Of a stretch of DNA of 64,000 nucleotides, positions 16,585-24,259 are shown piece by piece. Position 1 is the stretch's first letter, and each line of letters starts with the position of its first letter. The stretch is from positions 50,542 to 114,541 of IMG/VR virus record IMGVR_UViG_3300036834_000211; one strand, given 5' to 3'. Below the pieces are notes generated by a model. The model made no database searches. It was not told the DNA's origin and saw nothing but the letters and a program-made list of their open reading frames with translations. The translations under genes were made by a program, and so were the position numbers. Source of the stretch: a virus.

Positions 16585-17492
16585 CGATCGTCCTGCGCGA
16601 TCCAGCCGGGGAGGACGCCAGCTTCGCGATCAACGCGGCGCTCCAGCAGGCTGCCGTGCTCGGCGGCAGCGAGGTCGTACTCTCGGCGGGGCGCTATCTG
16701 GTGCCGGCGACGTCCAGCATCAGGTGGCCGGCGAACGCCAACGGCGTTAGCCTGATCGGCGAGGGCCCTCTGGCCTCGGTGATCCAGGCCAAGGGAGGCA
16801 GGTACTCCGACCTGCTCGACCTGACCACCGGGAACCTGGCCCACGTCAGGATTGCGGGGGTCGGGATCTCGGCCCTCGGCGTCATCGGCTCCGGGGCGAT
16901 GATCCACGCGGCCAACTGCTACGACCTGCTGATCGACCGCGTGCGGCTGGACGGGCCGTTTAATGACGGCATCGTGATCGACGGCGGACAGAACCAGTAC
17001 CTCACTACGATCACTTGCGTCACGATGCCGGGGGACCCTCGCTCCTACCGCTGCCTGGTCATCGGAGAGAGCGGATACCCGCAGGATACGTACATCAACC
17101 TGTGCAAGTTCGCCGCGACTCAGTACGGGATATGGGTGCAGAACGCCGGAGGCGTCTACCCGTCCTCAACGGAGACTCTCGGCCACGTCCAGCACGGGTT
17201 CATCACCTACCCCGGCGGCGGGCAAAATGTCGACTGGGTCCAGGCGACCCAACTCCTCGCCGACTCGTGCGGGGGAACTGGGATCTACCTCGGATCGGGC
17301 GGGGGAGCCGTCCGCGGCGTCTCGCTCTCGAACTCGTGGTCGTCGTCCAACACCAACGGGGTCGAGATTGCACCGGAGTGCGACGACGTCTGCTTCGACG
17401 CCACGACCCGCTTCCTCGCTAACCGCAACCGGTCGGTGATCGACTACGGCGGGACCAACGTCAGGATCTCGGCCTGGATGGACAGGCCCTAG
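16581..17492 (+). CDS. Pectate-lyase-like beta-helix tailspike
   Basis: A 303-residue protein; GTG 16581 is chosen for its overlap with the upstream stop. The opening (EDASFAINAALQQAAVLGGSE, then VVLSAGRYLVP) is the standard start of pectate-lyase-3-like helices, followed by short repeated coils with Asn and Gly turns to the end. There is no signal peptide. It probably degrades or binds capsule or O-polysaccharide. It is the last plus-strand gene before a converging minus-strand gene and overlaps it by 4 nt. Confidence 0.7.
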   Translation: MTIVLRDPAGEDASFAINAALQQAAVLGGSEVVLSAGRYLVPATSSIRWPANANGVSLIGEGPLASVIQAKGGRYSDLLDLTTGNLAHVRIAGVGISALGVIGSGAMIHAANCYDLLIDRVRLDGPFNDGIVIDGGQNQYLTTITCVTMPGDPRSYRCLVIGESGYPQDTYINLCKFAATQYGIWVQNAGGVYPSSTETLGHVQHGFITYPGGGQNVDWVQATQLLADSCGGTGIYLGSGGGAVRGVSLSNSWSSSNTNGVEIAPECDDVCFDATTRFLANRNRSVIDYGGTNVRISAWMDRP

Positions 17493-17815
17493 TGGACCGG
17501 ATTACCACCATTCGGTTGAGAAGGCTGGGATGGTGGTGGCTGAGACTGGCCGTTAGCTAGCTCGGCCTGCTGCTTGTTGATGCCATCGACGTATTCTTTA
17601 ATCCACTTGTCCTTCGCCGTGACTTGCTCCTGTAGCACCGCCAGTTGGCCCTCGGTCTGCCCCAGCTTGAACAGTAGCTGGGCGGTGCCTATGTGCTGCT
17701 GCGCCTCCGCTGAAAGCGTACTCTGCTGAAGCGTGACCTCCGGGGCGGTCTGGGCATTGGCCGACCACGCGATGAGCGTGCCGACGCCGGCTGCTAGGAT
17801 CCTGTCGCGCATCAT
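17489..17815 (-). CDS. Secreted coiled-coil protein
   Basis: A 108-residue protein with GGAGGAG upstream of a double ATG. Residues 1-22 look like a cleavable signal peptide (DRILAAGVGTLIAWSANAQT). Residues about 40-88 form a Gln and Glu rich coiled coil (QTEGQLAVLQEQVTAKDKW), and the tail is Pro and Gln rich. It is convergent with the tail operon and lies downstream of the hairpin at 17848. A periplasmic helper in lysis or adsorption is possible, but it does not match a spanin pattern (no lipobox). Confidence 0.55.
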   Translation of the reverse strand: MMRDRILAAGVGTLIAWSANAQTAPEVTLQQSTLSAEAQQHIGTAQLLFKLGQTEGQLAVLQEQVTAKDKWIKEYVDGINKQQAELANGQSQPPPSQPSQPNGGNPVH

Positions 17816-17847
17816 TTCAAACTCCTCCTCACTTCCTGATGTAAAAT

Positions 17848-17874
17848 GAGCCCCTGCCTCGGGGCTCTTTTTTT
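17848..17874 (+). terminator. Intrinsic terminator
   Basis: GAGCCCC and GGGGCTC pair around a 6-nt loop, followed on the plus strand by seven T. It follows the tail operon on that strand. Read from the other strand the same hairpin is followed by ATTTTA, so weak two-way action after the sigma-factor operon is possible. Confidence 0.75.
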
Positions 17875-17888
17875 GACATACCCAAGCA

Positions 17889-18380
17889 TTATACCGCCAT
17901 TGACATCAACATCTCGGTCACGGCTGAGAAGGCCACGTTGACTCTCCCTTGCGACAATCCCAATCTCTTCCGAAAGTAGGCTCGGGCCTTGTGGGCAGTC
18001 AGGTCCATCGCCGCCACGTCGTTGAGTACCAAATCCACCATCACGCGCGCGTCCTCAGGCAGGTCGCGGATCAGCTCGGTCAGGAGCAGATTTCGATCTG
18101 GTGCTGGCATCGACCGATCTGGCATCCCCTCGTCGAGTTCGTGTGTAATGGGATGTACGCGCTTGTGCCGGTCGGTTATCCCACACAGGTGACGATAGAC
18201 GCAGTATGTGGCAAACGTGTTGAATGACGACTTGCGCGGGTCGTACTCGACGTTACCGAGGACGCCCTGCTCGGCATTCCAGCGGGCTATCCGAGCCTCC
18301 TGCAGCAGGTCGTCGAGGTCCATACCGCTCGTGGTGGAAAACGAGTAGGCGTACTTGAGTACCGCCGGGTGGTCTTTCAT
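17889..18380 (-). CDS. RNA polymerase sigma factor (short, phage-encoded)
   Basis: A 163-residue protein; ATG 18380 has GGAG upstream and overlaps the previous stop in ATGA. Residues about 4-70 match sigma-70 region 2 (KYAYSFSTTSGMDLDDLLQE, then SSFNTFATYCVYRHL), which binds the polymerase clamp and melts the -10 element. The C-terminal 60 residues (LPEDARVMVDLVLND to VNVAFSAVTEMLM) are helical and may be a diverged region 4. It is shorter than normal sigma factors. It would redirect host polymerase, plausibly to late promoters. The gene ends a minus-strand operon beside the tail genes. Confidence 0.75.
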   Translation of the reverse strand: MKDHPAVLKYAYSFSTTSGMDLDDLLQEARIARWNAEQGVLGNVEYDPRKSSFNTFATYCVYRHLCGITDRHKRVHPITHELDEGMPDRSMPAPDRNLLLTELIRDLPEDARVMVDLVLNDVAAMDLTAHKARAYFRKRLGLSQGRVNVAFSAVTEMLMSMAV

Positions 18381-18565
18381 TGAGATGCTCCAGAAGGCTC
18401 GGAGAATAACCATAGCGCCCACCCGCTGACGGCAATTATGCCACCGGCCTGGAATGTAGTGGGATCGTACTCGCACGCAGCTAGAGCAGCTAGGACAGCA
18501 CCTCCGCCCGACAATGCGAATAGGGCTGTCCACGCCCACCACGGACGCCTCTGTGGCTTTGTCAT
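18377..18565 (-). CDS. Small two-pass membrane protein
   Basis: A 62-residue protein with AGGAG upstream and ATGA overlaps on both sides. Two hydrophobic stretches (about residues 10-28 and 40-55) flank a short Cys and acidic loop, with a basic N-terminus. This topology and size are compatible with a class II holin, but no endolysin neighbour is visible, so function is left open. Confidence 0.55.
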   Translation of the reverse strand: MTKPQRRPWWAWTALFALSGGGAVLAALAACEYDPTTFQAGGIIAVSGWALWLFSEPSGASQ

Positions 18566-18741
18566 ATCTTTACACTCCTGATCTCAGCCTCTTTGGGGAT
18601 GTGCTCGAAGCGGACCGAGCGCTTGGCGACCGATAGGGCAATCTCCTCGGTCGTTGCCATCGTCTTGACGACCGTGGTGCGGGATAGGCTGGAGCCCGGC
18701 AGGCCCCACGTCACCTTGACGTCGAAGTTCTTGGAGGTCAT
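18562..18741 (-). CDS. Small hypothetical protein
   Basis: A 59-residue protein starting MTSKNFDVKVTWG; ATG 18741 has GAGG upstream and overlaps the previous stop. The sequence reads like a compact alpha-beta fold (VKVTWGLPGS, then MATTEEIALSVAKRSVRFEH) with two strands around one helix. No family recognised. Confidence 0.55.
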   Translation of the reverse strand: MTSKNFDVKVTWGLPGSSLSRTTVVKTMATTEEIALSVAKRSVRFEHIPKEAEIRSVKI

Positions 18742-19037
18742 TGATTCAGCCTCACACGACGTCTGAGACGCTTGAACCGTGGCAGTTTGGCACACTCGTC
18801 GCAGAGGTGCCAGTTCTCAACACGTCCAACGGACCACATCGCCGGTCGAGCACATCCCCATCTCTGGTTCGTCGACTTCTGCTCAGTTGCGGGTTCGTCC
18901 CTGAGTGGATTCCACTCACAGTCTTCGATCCTCGTCTGCGTTCCCCTAATCGCAGCGGAGTCTCGTCTCCACTGTAAGGCAAGATCCTTTTCTGTCAATC
19001 TCGATGGTGGTGTGGATTTGTTTACAGTCTTCCTCAC
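18738..19037 (-). CDS. Small hypothetical protein with Cys pairs
   Basis: A 99-residue basic protein starting at GTG, with GGAGG 6 nt upstream and a GTGA overlap with the preceding stop. The C-terminal half has CARPAMW and CDECAKLPRF, so three or four Cys could bind zinc, followed by an Arg-rich end (RFKRLRRRVRL). Function unknown; nucleic acid binding is possible. Confidence 0.55.
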   Translation of the reverse strand: MRKTVNKSTPPSRLTEKDLALQWRRDSAAIRGTQTRIEDCEWNPLRDEPATEQKSTNQRWGCARPAMWSVGRVENWHLCDECAKLPRFKRLRRRVRLNQ

Positions 19038-19213
19038 TGCTTTCCTCCCAGTCGATTGATTACTAAATCCATCGTCCGACGCAAGAAGTCAGCTGCTTCG
19101 ACGAATCCTATGCGTCTTGCGATCTGCTCCAGATCGGCCAGCTGATCGAAGGCAGATTCCTGCGTCCGCTCCCGTTGCGGAAAACTTAGAATCTCATCTT
19201 CTGATAGAATCAT
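19034..19213 (-). CDS. Small hypothetical helical protein
   Basis: A 59-residue protein; ATG 19213 has AAGGA about 7 nt upstream. It is all helical and charged (ILSEDEILSFPQRERTQESA, then DLEQIARRIGFVEAADFLRR). It overlaps the end of the upstream gene by 20 nt. No family recognised. Confidence 0.5.
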   Translation of the reverse strand: MILSEDEILSFPQRERTQESAFDQLADLEQIARRIGFVEAADFLRRTMDLVINRLGGKQ

Positions 19214-19520
19214 AGTTGTCCTTCCACCTAATGATCCACTCGTCCCACTTTTCCGGGTCGAGTAGGGTGAACCTGCCGCTTGGCGCGACCGCGTAGATGC
19301 AGATGCCGAAGGTCCAGTCTCGTTCTCTCGCATAGCGCACTGCCCAAGGGAAGATCTTGAACCGCGTCTCCTTGCGTCCGTTGCGCAATTCGAAGACCGC
19401 GAAGTACGAGGCCCGGTCGAACACGGCGGCCATCCAGTCATACTGGGACTGTCCGAAGTCGTGCTCCGACCTGCCCCTGGGGGCTGTCAGTGGCTGTTGG
19501 TGGCTGGTGGGCATGTGCAT
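19194..19520 (-). CDS. Hypothetical protein, first gene of the sigma operon
   Basis: A protein of about 108 residues. The start is uncertain: ATG 19520 has AGG 7 nt upstream, but it lies very close to a possible -10 element, so a later Met (before AAVFDRASYFAVFEL) is possible. The core AAVFDRASYFAVFELRNGRK, then YARERDWTFGICIYAV and a Trp-rich end (WDEWIIRWKDN) is a compact alpha-beta domain of unknown function. The divergent operator region lies upstream. Confidence 0.5.
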   Translation of the reverse strand: MHMPTSHQQPLTAPRGRSEHDFGQSQYDWMAAVFDRASYFAVFELRNGRKETRFKIFPWAVRYARERDWTFGICIYAVAPSGRFTLLDPEKWDEWIIRWKDNYDSIRR

Positions 19521-19533
19521 ATAAAGGCCTGCC

Positions 19534-19549
19534 CTGCAGAAAATTGCAA
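19534..19549. promoter_or_regulatory. Operator-like palindrome (minus-side copy)
   Basis: CTGCAGAAAATTGCAA is one base off TTGC-N8-GCAA. It lies upstream of the minus-strand operon that begins near 19520. On that strand TTGCAA of the site could serve as a -35 box, with an AT-rich TTTATATG about 18-20 nt further on. Confidence 0.5.
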
Positions 19550-19603
19550 GCGAAAATTGCACGTTTCCGCAAAAAAAAAATGCATCAAACCCCAAAATAG
19601 GGC

Positions 19604-19631
19604 TTGCAGTTTTCTGCAAACCTGCTACTAT
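19604..19631 (+). promoter_or_regulatory. Promoter overlapped by a perfect TTGCAG-TTTT-CTGCAA operator
   Basis: TTGCAGTTTTCTGCAA (19604-19619) is a perfect palindrome. Its first half is also a -35 box; a -10 TACTAT lies 16 nt on (19626-19631), and the first gene starts at 19657. The stretch from the palindrome through the next 8 bases is identical to the opposite-strand sequence in front of the 62493 gene. A repressor bound here would block the promoter. Confidence 0.65.
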
Positions 19632-19656
19632 GCGGAGTCGGAAGGGAATTTGAAAG

Positions 19657-20745
19657 ATGCCAAGTCGGTCGGACGCATTATGGTATCGGAGGGAGTGGCA
19701 GCGGGAGGTGCAGCGGGCTCAGCATGTCGGCTATAGCTACTTCGGTCGTCCTCAATCACCCGTCATCCCGTGGTACCAGGCAGAGATCGCATTCCTGAGG
19801 CGCCGGATCGAGAGCCTGGCCGTCAACCGCATCGCTCAGCAGCAGACAAGACCCGCACTGGATCTGCTGGCACACCCGGTTGCGGAAACGGCTCCCGTAG
19901 CACTCAATGTCCCATCGGAGCCGAGGCCGACGACGGATGTTCCGACGTTCGGGATTGAGATCGAGTGCATCATGCCACAGTCGATGACCCACTCTCGATT
20001 GGCGGGCCTTCTAAGCCAAGTTGATGGGATCCAGGCCTCTGCAGAGATGTACAACCACCAATCCAGAGATTACTGGAAGATCGTAACTGACGGGTCACTG
20101 GGAGATTATAGCAGGGGTGCTGAGTTAGTCAGCCCGATCCTGCGGGGAGAAGAGGGCTTCGAGCAGGTCCGCAAGGTGTGCGGAATTCTCAATGCCAACA
20201 ATGTCAAGGTAAATCGCCGGTGTGGCTTCCACGTCCACGTGGGCGCTCGAGATCGAGGAGTGTCGTTCTTCCGTAGTCTATTGATGCTCTATGCCCACTA
20301 CGAGCCGGTGTTAGACACGTTGGTGTCCCCCAGTCGTCGGGCGAGTGGGAACACGTACTGCCGGTCGACAAAGGTCCTGGTTGACGGCCGCAGGCAGGAG
20401 ATCGAGAGCGCGGTGGACATCGATGGGCTGACGAATGCCTATTCGAGGAGCGGACGTAATGACCGCGGGGGTGACCACGGGAGACTTGTCAAACTTAATC
20501 TGGCCGCATACTGGCGTCACGGGACGGTCGAATTCAGACACCACCAAGGGACGGTGAATGCTGAGAAGGCAGAGACGTGGATTCGGTTGTGCATTGCACT
20601 GGTGGAGGCCGCTGGTGCTGGCGTCGAACCCGGTGAGGAGACAATTGACGCACTGGCCGAGAAGGTTGGTATGGTTGAGACGCTACCGTACTGGCGGCGC
20701 CGGCAGTTGGAGCTGAGTCACATCCAAGTGACGGAGCGGACGTGA
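19657..20745 (+). CDS. Putative amidoligase (amidoligase_2 family)
   Basis: A 362-residue protein. After a basic N-terminal 100 residues, the core FGIEIECIMP, WKIVTDGSL, GAELVSPILRG, RCGFHVHVGARD and VEFRHHQGTVNAEKAETW matches the COOH-NH2 ligase fold of amidoligase_2 proteins, which are predicted to form amide bonds with ATP. The acidic and His residues in FGIEIE, HVHV and RHHQGT are the expected metal and ATP ligands. A gamma-glutamylcyclotransferase-like gene follows two genes on, a pairing known from amidoligase operons. Target (protein, peptide or metabolite) unknown. It is the first gene of the long plus-strand operon. Confidence 0.75.
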   Translation: MPSRSDALWYRREWQREVQRAQHVGYSYFGRPQSPVIPWYQAEIAFLRRRIESLAVNRIAQQQTRPALDLLAHPVAETAPVALNVPSEPRPTTDVPTFGIEIECIMPQSMTHSRLAGLLSQVDGIQASAEMYNHQSRDYWKIVTDGSLGDYSRGAELVSPILRGEEGFEQVRKVCGILNANNVKVNRRCGFHVHVGARDRGVSFFRSLLMLYAHYEPVLDTLVSPSRRASGNTYCRSTKVLVDGRRQEIESAVDIDGLTNAYSRSGRNDRGGDHGRLVKLNLAAYWRHGTVEFRHHQGTVNAEKAETWIRLCIALVEAAGAGVEPGEETIDALAEKVGMVETLPYWRRRQLELSHIQVTERT

Positions 20746-20756
20746 AGGAGAGTGAG

Positions 20757-20993
20757 ATGTACAGGACGAATGATGGTGCAGTGTTACGATCGACCGAGCA
20801 GGTGGACATCGTCCGCGAGCTCCGTGAGATGTCCAACACGCCGACCGAATCTGACTCGCAGTTCATGCGGGAGACGGCCGATCGGATTCGGGCCAAGCTG
20901 GATCGGCGCGTCCGGTACCACAACGAGGTGGTGTTCGTAGCCGACCTGTTGGAGGCCGGTCTACTAATCGACGACGACAAAGGAGAAGGTTGA
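20757..20993 (+). CDS. Small hypothetical protein
   Basis: A 78-residue charged helical protein. ATG 20757 is chosen over GTG 20742 because AGGAG lies 6 nt upstream. The sequence (TEQVDIVRELREMSNTPTES, then ADRIRAKLDRRVRYH) has no recognised family. It lies between amidoligase and cyclotransferase genes and overlaps the latter by 1 nt. Confidence 0.55.
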   Translation: MYRTNDGAVLRSTEQVDIVRELREMSNTPTESDSQFMRETADRIRAKLDRRVRYHNEVVFVADLLEAGLLIDDDKGEG

Positions 20994-21529
20994 TGTTGTA
21001 CTGGGCCTACGGATCGAATCTAAGCGTCGAGGCGATGAAGAGACGCTGCCCCCGAGCCAGGAAGATCAGCAGTCTGATCCTCCCTGACGCCCGCCTGGTG
21101 TTTAGGCACGTTGCCGATGTGGAGTACCACAAGGGGGCCTCCTGCCCGGGCGGCCTGTGGAGGATCACCGAGCAGTGCGAGGCGGTGTTGGATCGCTACG
21201 AGGGAGTGCGAGGCGATCACGGACTGTACAGTAAGATCTACATCAAGCTCCAGTACAATGGTAGGGAGCGGCGCTGTTTGATATACCAGATGAATGAAGA
21301 TGGCATTGCCCCGCCGGGCGAGGGATACTTGGGAGTGATCGCACAGGGTTACATGGACTTCGACCTGGATCTGGCGCAGCTCGACGAGGCGGTGATGAGA
21401 TCGTGGGGTGAGAAGAACAGGACGCCGGCAATCAACAGGCGCATTAGGAGGCGCAAGGACAGGCCACTGGCTCGAGACGTGTTCGAGGTGGTGCTGGGCG
21501 ACGGCTACGAGAGCCTAGGACGGGAATGA
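20993..21529 (+). CDS. Gamma-glutamylcyclotransferase-like (AIG2/GGCT fold)
   Basis: A 178-residue protein; ATG 20993 has GGAG upstream. The opening LYWAYGSNLSVEAMKRRCP is the signature of the GGCT fold (YGSNL substrate loop), with the catalytic-type Glu expected near LDRYEGV. These enzymes release 5-oxoproline from gamma-glutamyl amines. Placed beside an amidoligase, it may remove or process the amide-linked glutamyl group. The C-terminal 40 residues are basic and family-atypical. Confidence 0.75.
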   Translation: MLYWAYGSNLSVEAMKRRCPRARKISSLILPDARLVFRHVADVEYHKGASCPGGLWRITEQCEAVLDRYEGVRGDHGLYSKIYIKLQYNGRERRCLIYQMNEDGIAPPGEGYLGVIAQGYMDFDLDLAQLDEAVMRSWGEKNRTPAINRRIRRRKDRPLARDVFEVVLGDGYESLGRE

Positions 21530-21530
21530 G

Positions 21531-22250
21531 ATGTCCCAGGCAGAAGCGACCGGGAGACTTAGACTGCTCAGGGCTGTCGTTGCCTCCCGCGCCGAGCTCA
21601 CACACAAGATCCTGGATGCGCGCACACTCGATCGCGACGTCGAGTCCTTGGTCCGCCGGGGGTCTGAGCGTGGACGTCAGCGCGCCGCCGTTCGGCTCCG
21701 AGCCTTCCTCCCCGCGGTCTTCGAGTGGAGGCGGGTTACTAGTGGTCTGCTCGGGGCCTACCTGGAGGCCGCTAGATATCCGATCATCCAGACGCCGTCC
21801 GACCCAGGACAGACCCAGCCCTCAGTGGCCGTGGCGTATCTCGTGCTGGGTACCGAAGAGATGCTGACCGCGACCGGGCTGTGGACCCTGGAGGTGCCGG
21901 ACCACGCTCTCCGACGGGCGCTCGAGCGCGACCGCCCCGGCGACGTCGAGGGGAAGATCCGGGAGGCCCACGCGGCTCTCCTGAGGGCCTCGATCGACAG
22001 GAGGCCGCCAATCGGCGGCGAGTTCCTGATACCGACCTCCGGGCCTGGGGTGTTCGTGGCCGAGTGGATTCCAGGCAAGCTGAGGTCGAATGGCAAGCAC
22101 ATGGTGTACGCCCGCGCCCGAACTTGGCTGCACGACGACCAGCTCTCCTCGAGCCAGGCCCGCCAGGTGCTCTCATCCGCTGCGAGTGGGGAGGCGTCCC
22201 TGTACGACGCTGGACTGCTGACCCCGGTGGTACTTAGAAAGCAACTTTGA
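21531..22250 (+). CDS. Hypothetical protein
   Basis: A 239-residue protein beginning 1 nt after the cyclotransferase stop. It is Arg and Ala rich and mostly helical (RLLRAVVASRAELTHKIL, then VRRGSERGRQRAAVRLRAFL), with a beta-like C-terminal part (GPGVFVAEWIPGKLRSNGKH). No family or motif recognised. The position suggests it belongs to the amidoligase cassette. Confidence 0.6.
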   Translation: MSQAEATGRLRLLRAVVASRAELTHKILDARTLDRDVESLVRRGSERGRQRAAVRLRAFLPAVFEWRRVTSGLLGAYLEAARYPIIQTPSDPGQTQPSVAVAYLVLGTEEMLTATGLWTLEVPDHALRRALERDRPGDVEGKIREAHAALLRASIDRRPPIGGEFLIPTSGPGVFVAEWIPGKLRSNGKHMVYARARTWLHDDQLSSSQARQVLSSAASGEASLYDAGLLTPVVLRKQL

Positions 22251-22280
22251 GGCTCTCACATGCAGATTAGGGTCCCTGCG

Positions 22281-22340
22281 TATGCAAGGTAGCACTCGTC
22301 TTCTCAATCAAGCTGGACGGCACGCTCCGTCCAGCGCTGG
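22281..22340 (-). repeat. Intergenic repeat family, copy D
   Basis: It lies in the 113-nt gap before the GIY-YIG gene. The arm TCAAGCTGGACGGCACGC (22308-22325) is shared with copy E and is the reverse complement of the arm of B. GCTGGACGG (22312-22320) and CCGTCCAGC (22327-22335) form a perfect 9-bp stem with a 6-nt loop. With copy E it matches 41 of 45 positions from TATGCAAGGT onward. Confidence 0.6.
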
Positions 22341-22363
22341 CTCGATCGTCGAGGTATCCTAAA

Positions 22364-22777
22364 TTGGAACGTTACGTTATCTACGAAATTATCGGACGAA
22401 AAGTAGGATGCTGTAAGAATCTTAAAAAGCGTATTCGATGGTACGAGAGGATAGAAGGTAAGGCTCCTAAGACTATAGTTCTAGAAATCTTCTATGGAAA
22501 AACAGACCAAGAAGCAGGTGATCGAGAATGGTATTGGGCTGATAAACGAGGTTACTCACGCGGAAAACATTATTCAGTAAGAAATGGTCTTAATACCGGT
22601 ATAGTCGGTAGAATTGGCGCTCGCCGTCTTACGGAAATAACAACTTCCAAAGAACGATCTAAATGGGCTCGTAAAGGAGGGTTTCGACAGAAAATACAAT
22701 GTCCTAATTGCGGTAAGATAGGAGGATTAGCTCCTATGAAGCGCTGGCACTTTGACAACTGCCAGCATAAGTACTAA
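22364..22777 (+). CDS. Free-standing GIY-YIG homing endonuclease
   Basis: A 137-residue protein with a TTG start (GAGG 9 nt upstream; no useful ATG). The N-terminus YVIYEIIGRKVGCCKNLKKR is a variant GIY-YIG module, with the expected downstream REWYWADKRGY (catalytic Glu). The C-terminus IQCPNCGKIGGLAPMKRWHF followed by DNCQHK is the zinc-ribbon DNA-binding motif of phage homing enzymes. The DNA is much more AT rich than the flanking genes, indicating recent arrival. It lies just after repeat D and before primase, with a TAATG overlap. Confidence 0.8.
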   Translation: MERYVIYEIIGRKVGCCKNLKKRIRWYERIEGKAPKTIVLEIFYGKTDQEAGDREWYWADKRGYSRGKHYSVRNGLNTGIVGRIGARRLTEITTSKERSKWARKGGFRQKIQCPNCGKIGGLAPMKRWHFDNCQHKY

Positions 22778-23691
22778 TGAGTATTACAGACATCTATATT
22801 CGCTACGGTGTACCACACCGAATCGACGCAGGTCGGGGCGGGTGGGTCTCGACCCACTGTCCCTTCTGCACCGGCAGTGCCGACTACCACCTGGGATTCA
22901 GTCTCGAGCACTCGTACTTCCGCTGTTGGCGGTGCGGATGGCACGACGCTATCTCGACGTTGTCGAGCCTATGTCACGTAGACCGCAGCGCGGCGTTCGA
23001 CATCTACCAATCAATCAGATCCGGTCCCAGCGGTCCCGTCCGCGGTGCCAAGGACAAGGAAGCGCAGGTCAGGGTCAACCTGTCCCTGTACAAGCGTCCC
23101 CCGGGCGTCGACTCGATGGCGACTAACCACCGACACTACCTCGAGGGTCGAGGATTCGACCCAGATCAGATCGAGCGCGAGTGGGGGGTGATGGGGACGG
23201 GGCCGATGTCGTACCTCGACTGGATCGACTACCGATTCAGGCTCTTCATCCCCGTGCGGTGGAACGACGAGGAGGTGTCCTTCCAGACCCGCGACGTGAC
23301 GGGCAAGTCCGATCGCAAGTACATCGCCTGCCCGACCGAGCGCGAGATCAAGCACCACAAGTACGTCCTCTACGGTCGGCAGGAGTGCTGGGGCGAGACC
23401 GGGATCGTCGTCGAGGGAGTCACCGACGTCTGGCGCTTGGGACCGAGGGCCTGCGCCACATTCGGCATCCAGTACACCGCCGAGCAGGTGGCCGTCATCG
23501 CCCGGGCGTTCCGGCGCGTCGCGATAGTGTTCGATTCGGAGCGTCAGGCGCAGGCGCAGGCGAGGAAGCTCGCAGCCCAGCTGCGCCTGTGGCTTGAGAC
23601 CCCACCGATCGTGGTGGACTTGGGAGCAGGCGTTGACCCAGGATCTATGAAGCAAGATGACGCGGATCACCTGGTGAGGGAATTGACATGA
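22777..23691 (+). CDS. dnaG: DNA primase (CHC2-type zinc finger plus Toprim)
   Basis: A 304-residue protein. Residues about 27-55 hold two Cys pairs (CPFC and CWRC), a CHC2-like primase zinc finger. The central domain contains a Toprim core (IVVEGVTDVWRLG near 210 and VFDSERQAQAQA near 248, supplying the acidic metal ligands). It is shorter than cellular DnaG and lacks the helicase-binding C-terminal domain. It makes RNA primers for the replisome encoded nearby (DnaB-like at 26975). Confidence 0.8.
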   Translation: MSITDIYIRYGVPHRIDAGRGGWVSTHCPFCTGSADYHLGFSLEHSYFRCWRCGWHDAISTLSSLCHVDRSAAFDIYQSIRSGPSGPVRGAKDKEAQVRVNLSLYKRPPGVDSMATNHRHYLEGRGFDPDQIEREWGVMGTGPMSYLDWIDYRFRLFIPVRWNDEEVSFQTRDVTGKSDRKYIACPTEREIKHHKYVLYGRQECWGETGIVVEGVTDVWRLGPRACATFGIQYTAEQVAVIARAFRRVAIVFDSERQAQAQARKLAAQLRLWLETPPIVVDLGAGVDPGSMKQDDADHLVRELT

Positions 23692-23873
23692 ATGAAGATG
23701 TCTTAAAGGAGCACTTAACCAGAACTAGAGATCTGCTGTGCGAGGCGAGGCAGTATGTCGAGATCGTCTACAACGAGACGTCTCATGGCCCAGTCGGTGG
23801 CAGTGCTCGGCGGGACATGGAAATCTTATTGAGAAATATCGACGAGGCACTAGATAACCGGTACGGAGTGTGA
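23688..23873 (+). CDS. Small hypothetical helical protein
   Basis: A 61-residue acidic helical protein (DVLKEHLTRTRDLLCEARQY), ATGA-coupled to primase. No family recognised. Confidence 0.55.
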   Translation: MNEDVLKEHLTRTRDLLCEARQYVEIVYNETSHGPVGGSARRDMEILLRNIDEALDNRYGV

Positions 23874-23874
23874 G

Positions 23875-24249
23875 ATGAATGTGGGTGGCATCGTCGGCCT
23901 CGGCACCGTCAGCCTGATCGTCGGCGGACTCTGTGCCGCCGTGCTATGGCCGGCGCTGCAGCAGCGGCACCGCGCGGAAACGCTACCTCCGTCGCCTCCG
24001 TACATCACGCAGTGGAGCAGTCGGCTGACCGATCCTGTAACCGCGAGCCTCATGGCTGAGTGGGAGTCTGCACACCAGCAGGATGTTGCGGACCATCCGG
24101 CGTCTACGTCTCGTGCTGACCCCTCGACGCTGAGGATGGTCTCGCGTCCGGGTCGCCACCGCCGACATCATCCTCAGCAGTACTTCCCCCATGCCGCCCC
24201 CGGTCAGGATGCCGAGACCCGGAGACTGAACCTGGAGCAGGCAAGATGA
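23875..24249 (+). CDS. Membrane-anchored hypothetical protein
   Basis: A 124-residue protein. Residues about 3-27 form one transmembrane segment (GGIVGLGTVSLIVGGLCAAV). The rest is polar, His and Arg rich and probably disordered (RPGRHRRHHPQQYFPH). GGAG lies upstream. Function unknown. Confidence 0.5.
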   Translation: MNVGGIVGLGTVSLIVGGLCAAVLWPALQQRHRAETLPPSPPYITQWSSRLTDPVTASLMAEWESAHQQDVADHPASTSRADPSTLRMVSRPGRHRRHHPQQYFPHAAPGQDAETRRLNLEQAR

Positions 24250-24259
24250 AGAACTCTAG

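Noticed and set aside
18377-18565. Holin
   Set aside because: Size and two membrane segments fit, but no endolysin or spanin genes are visible nearby, so only membrane topology is claimed.
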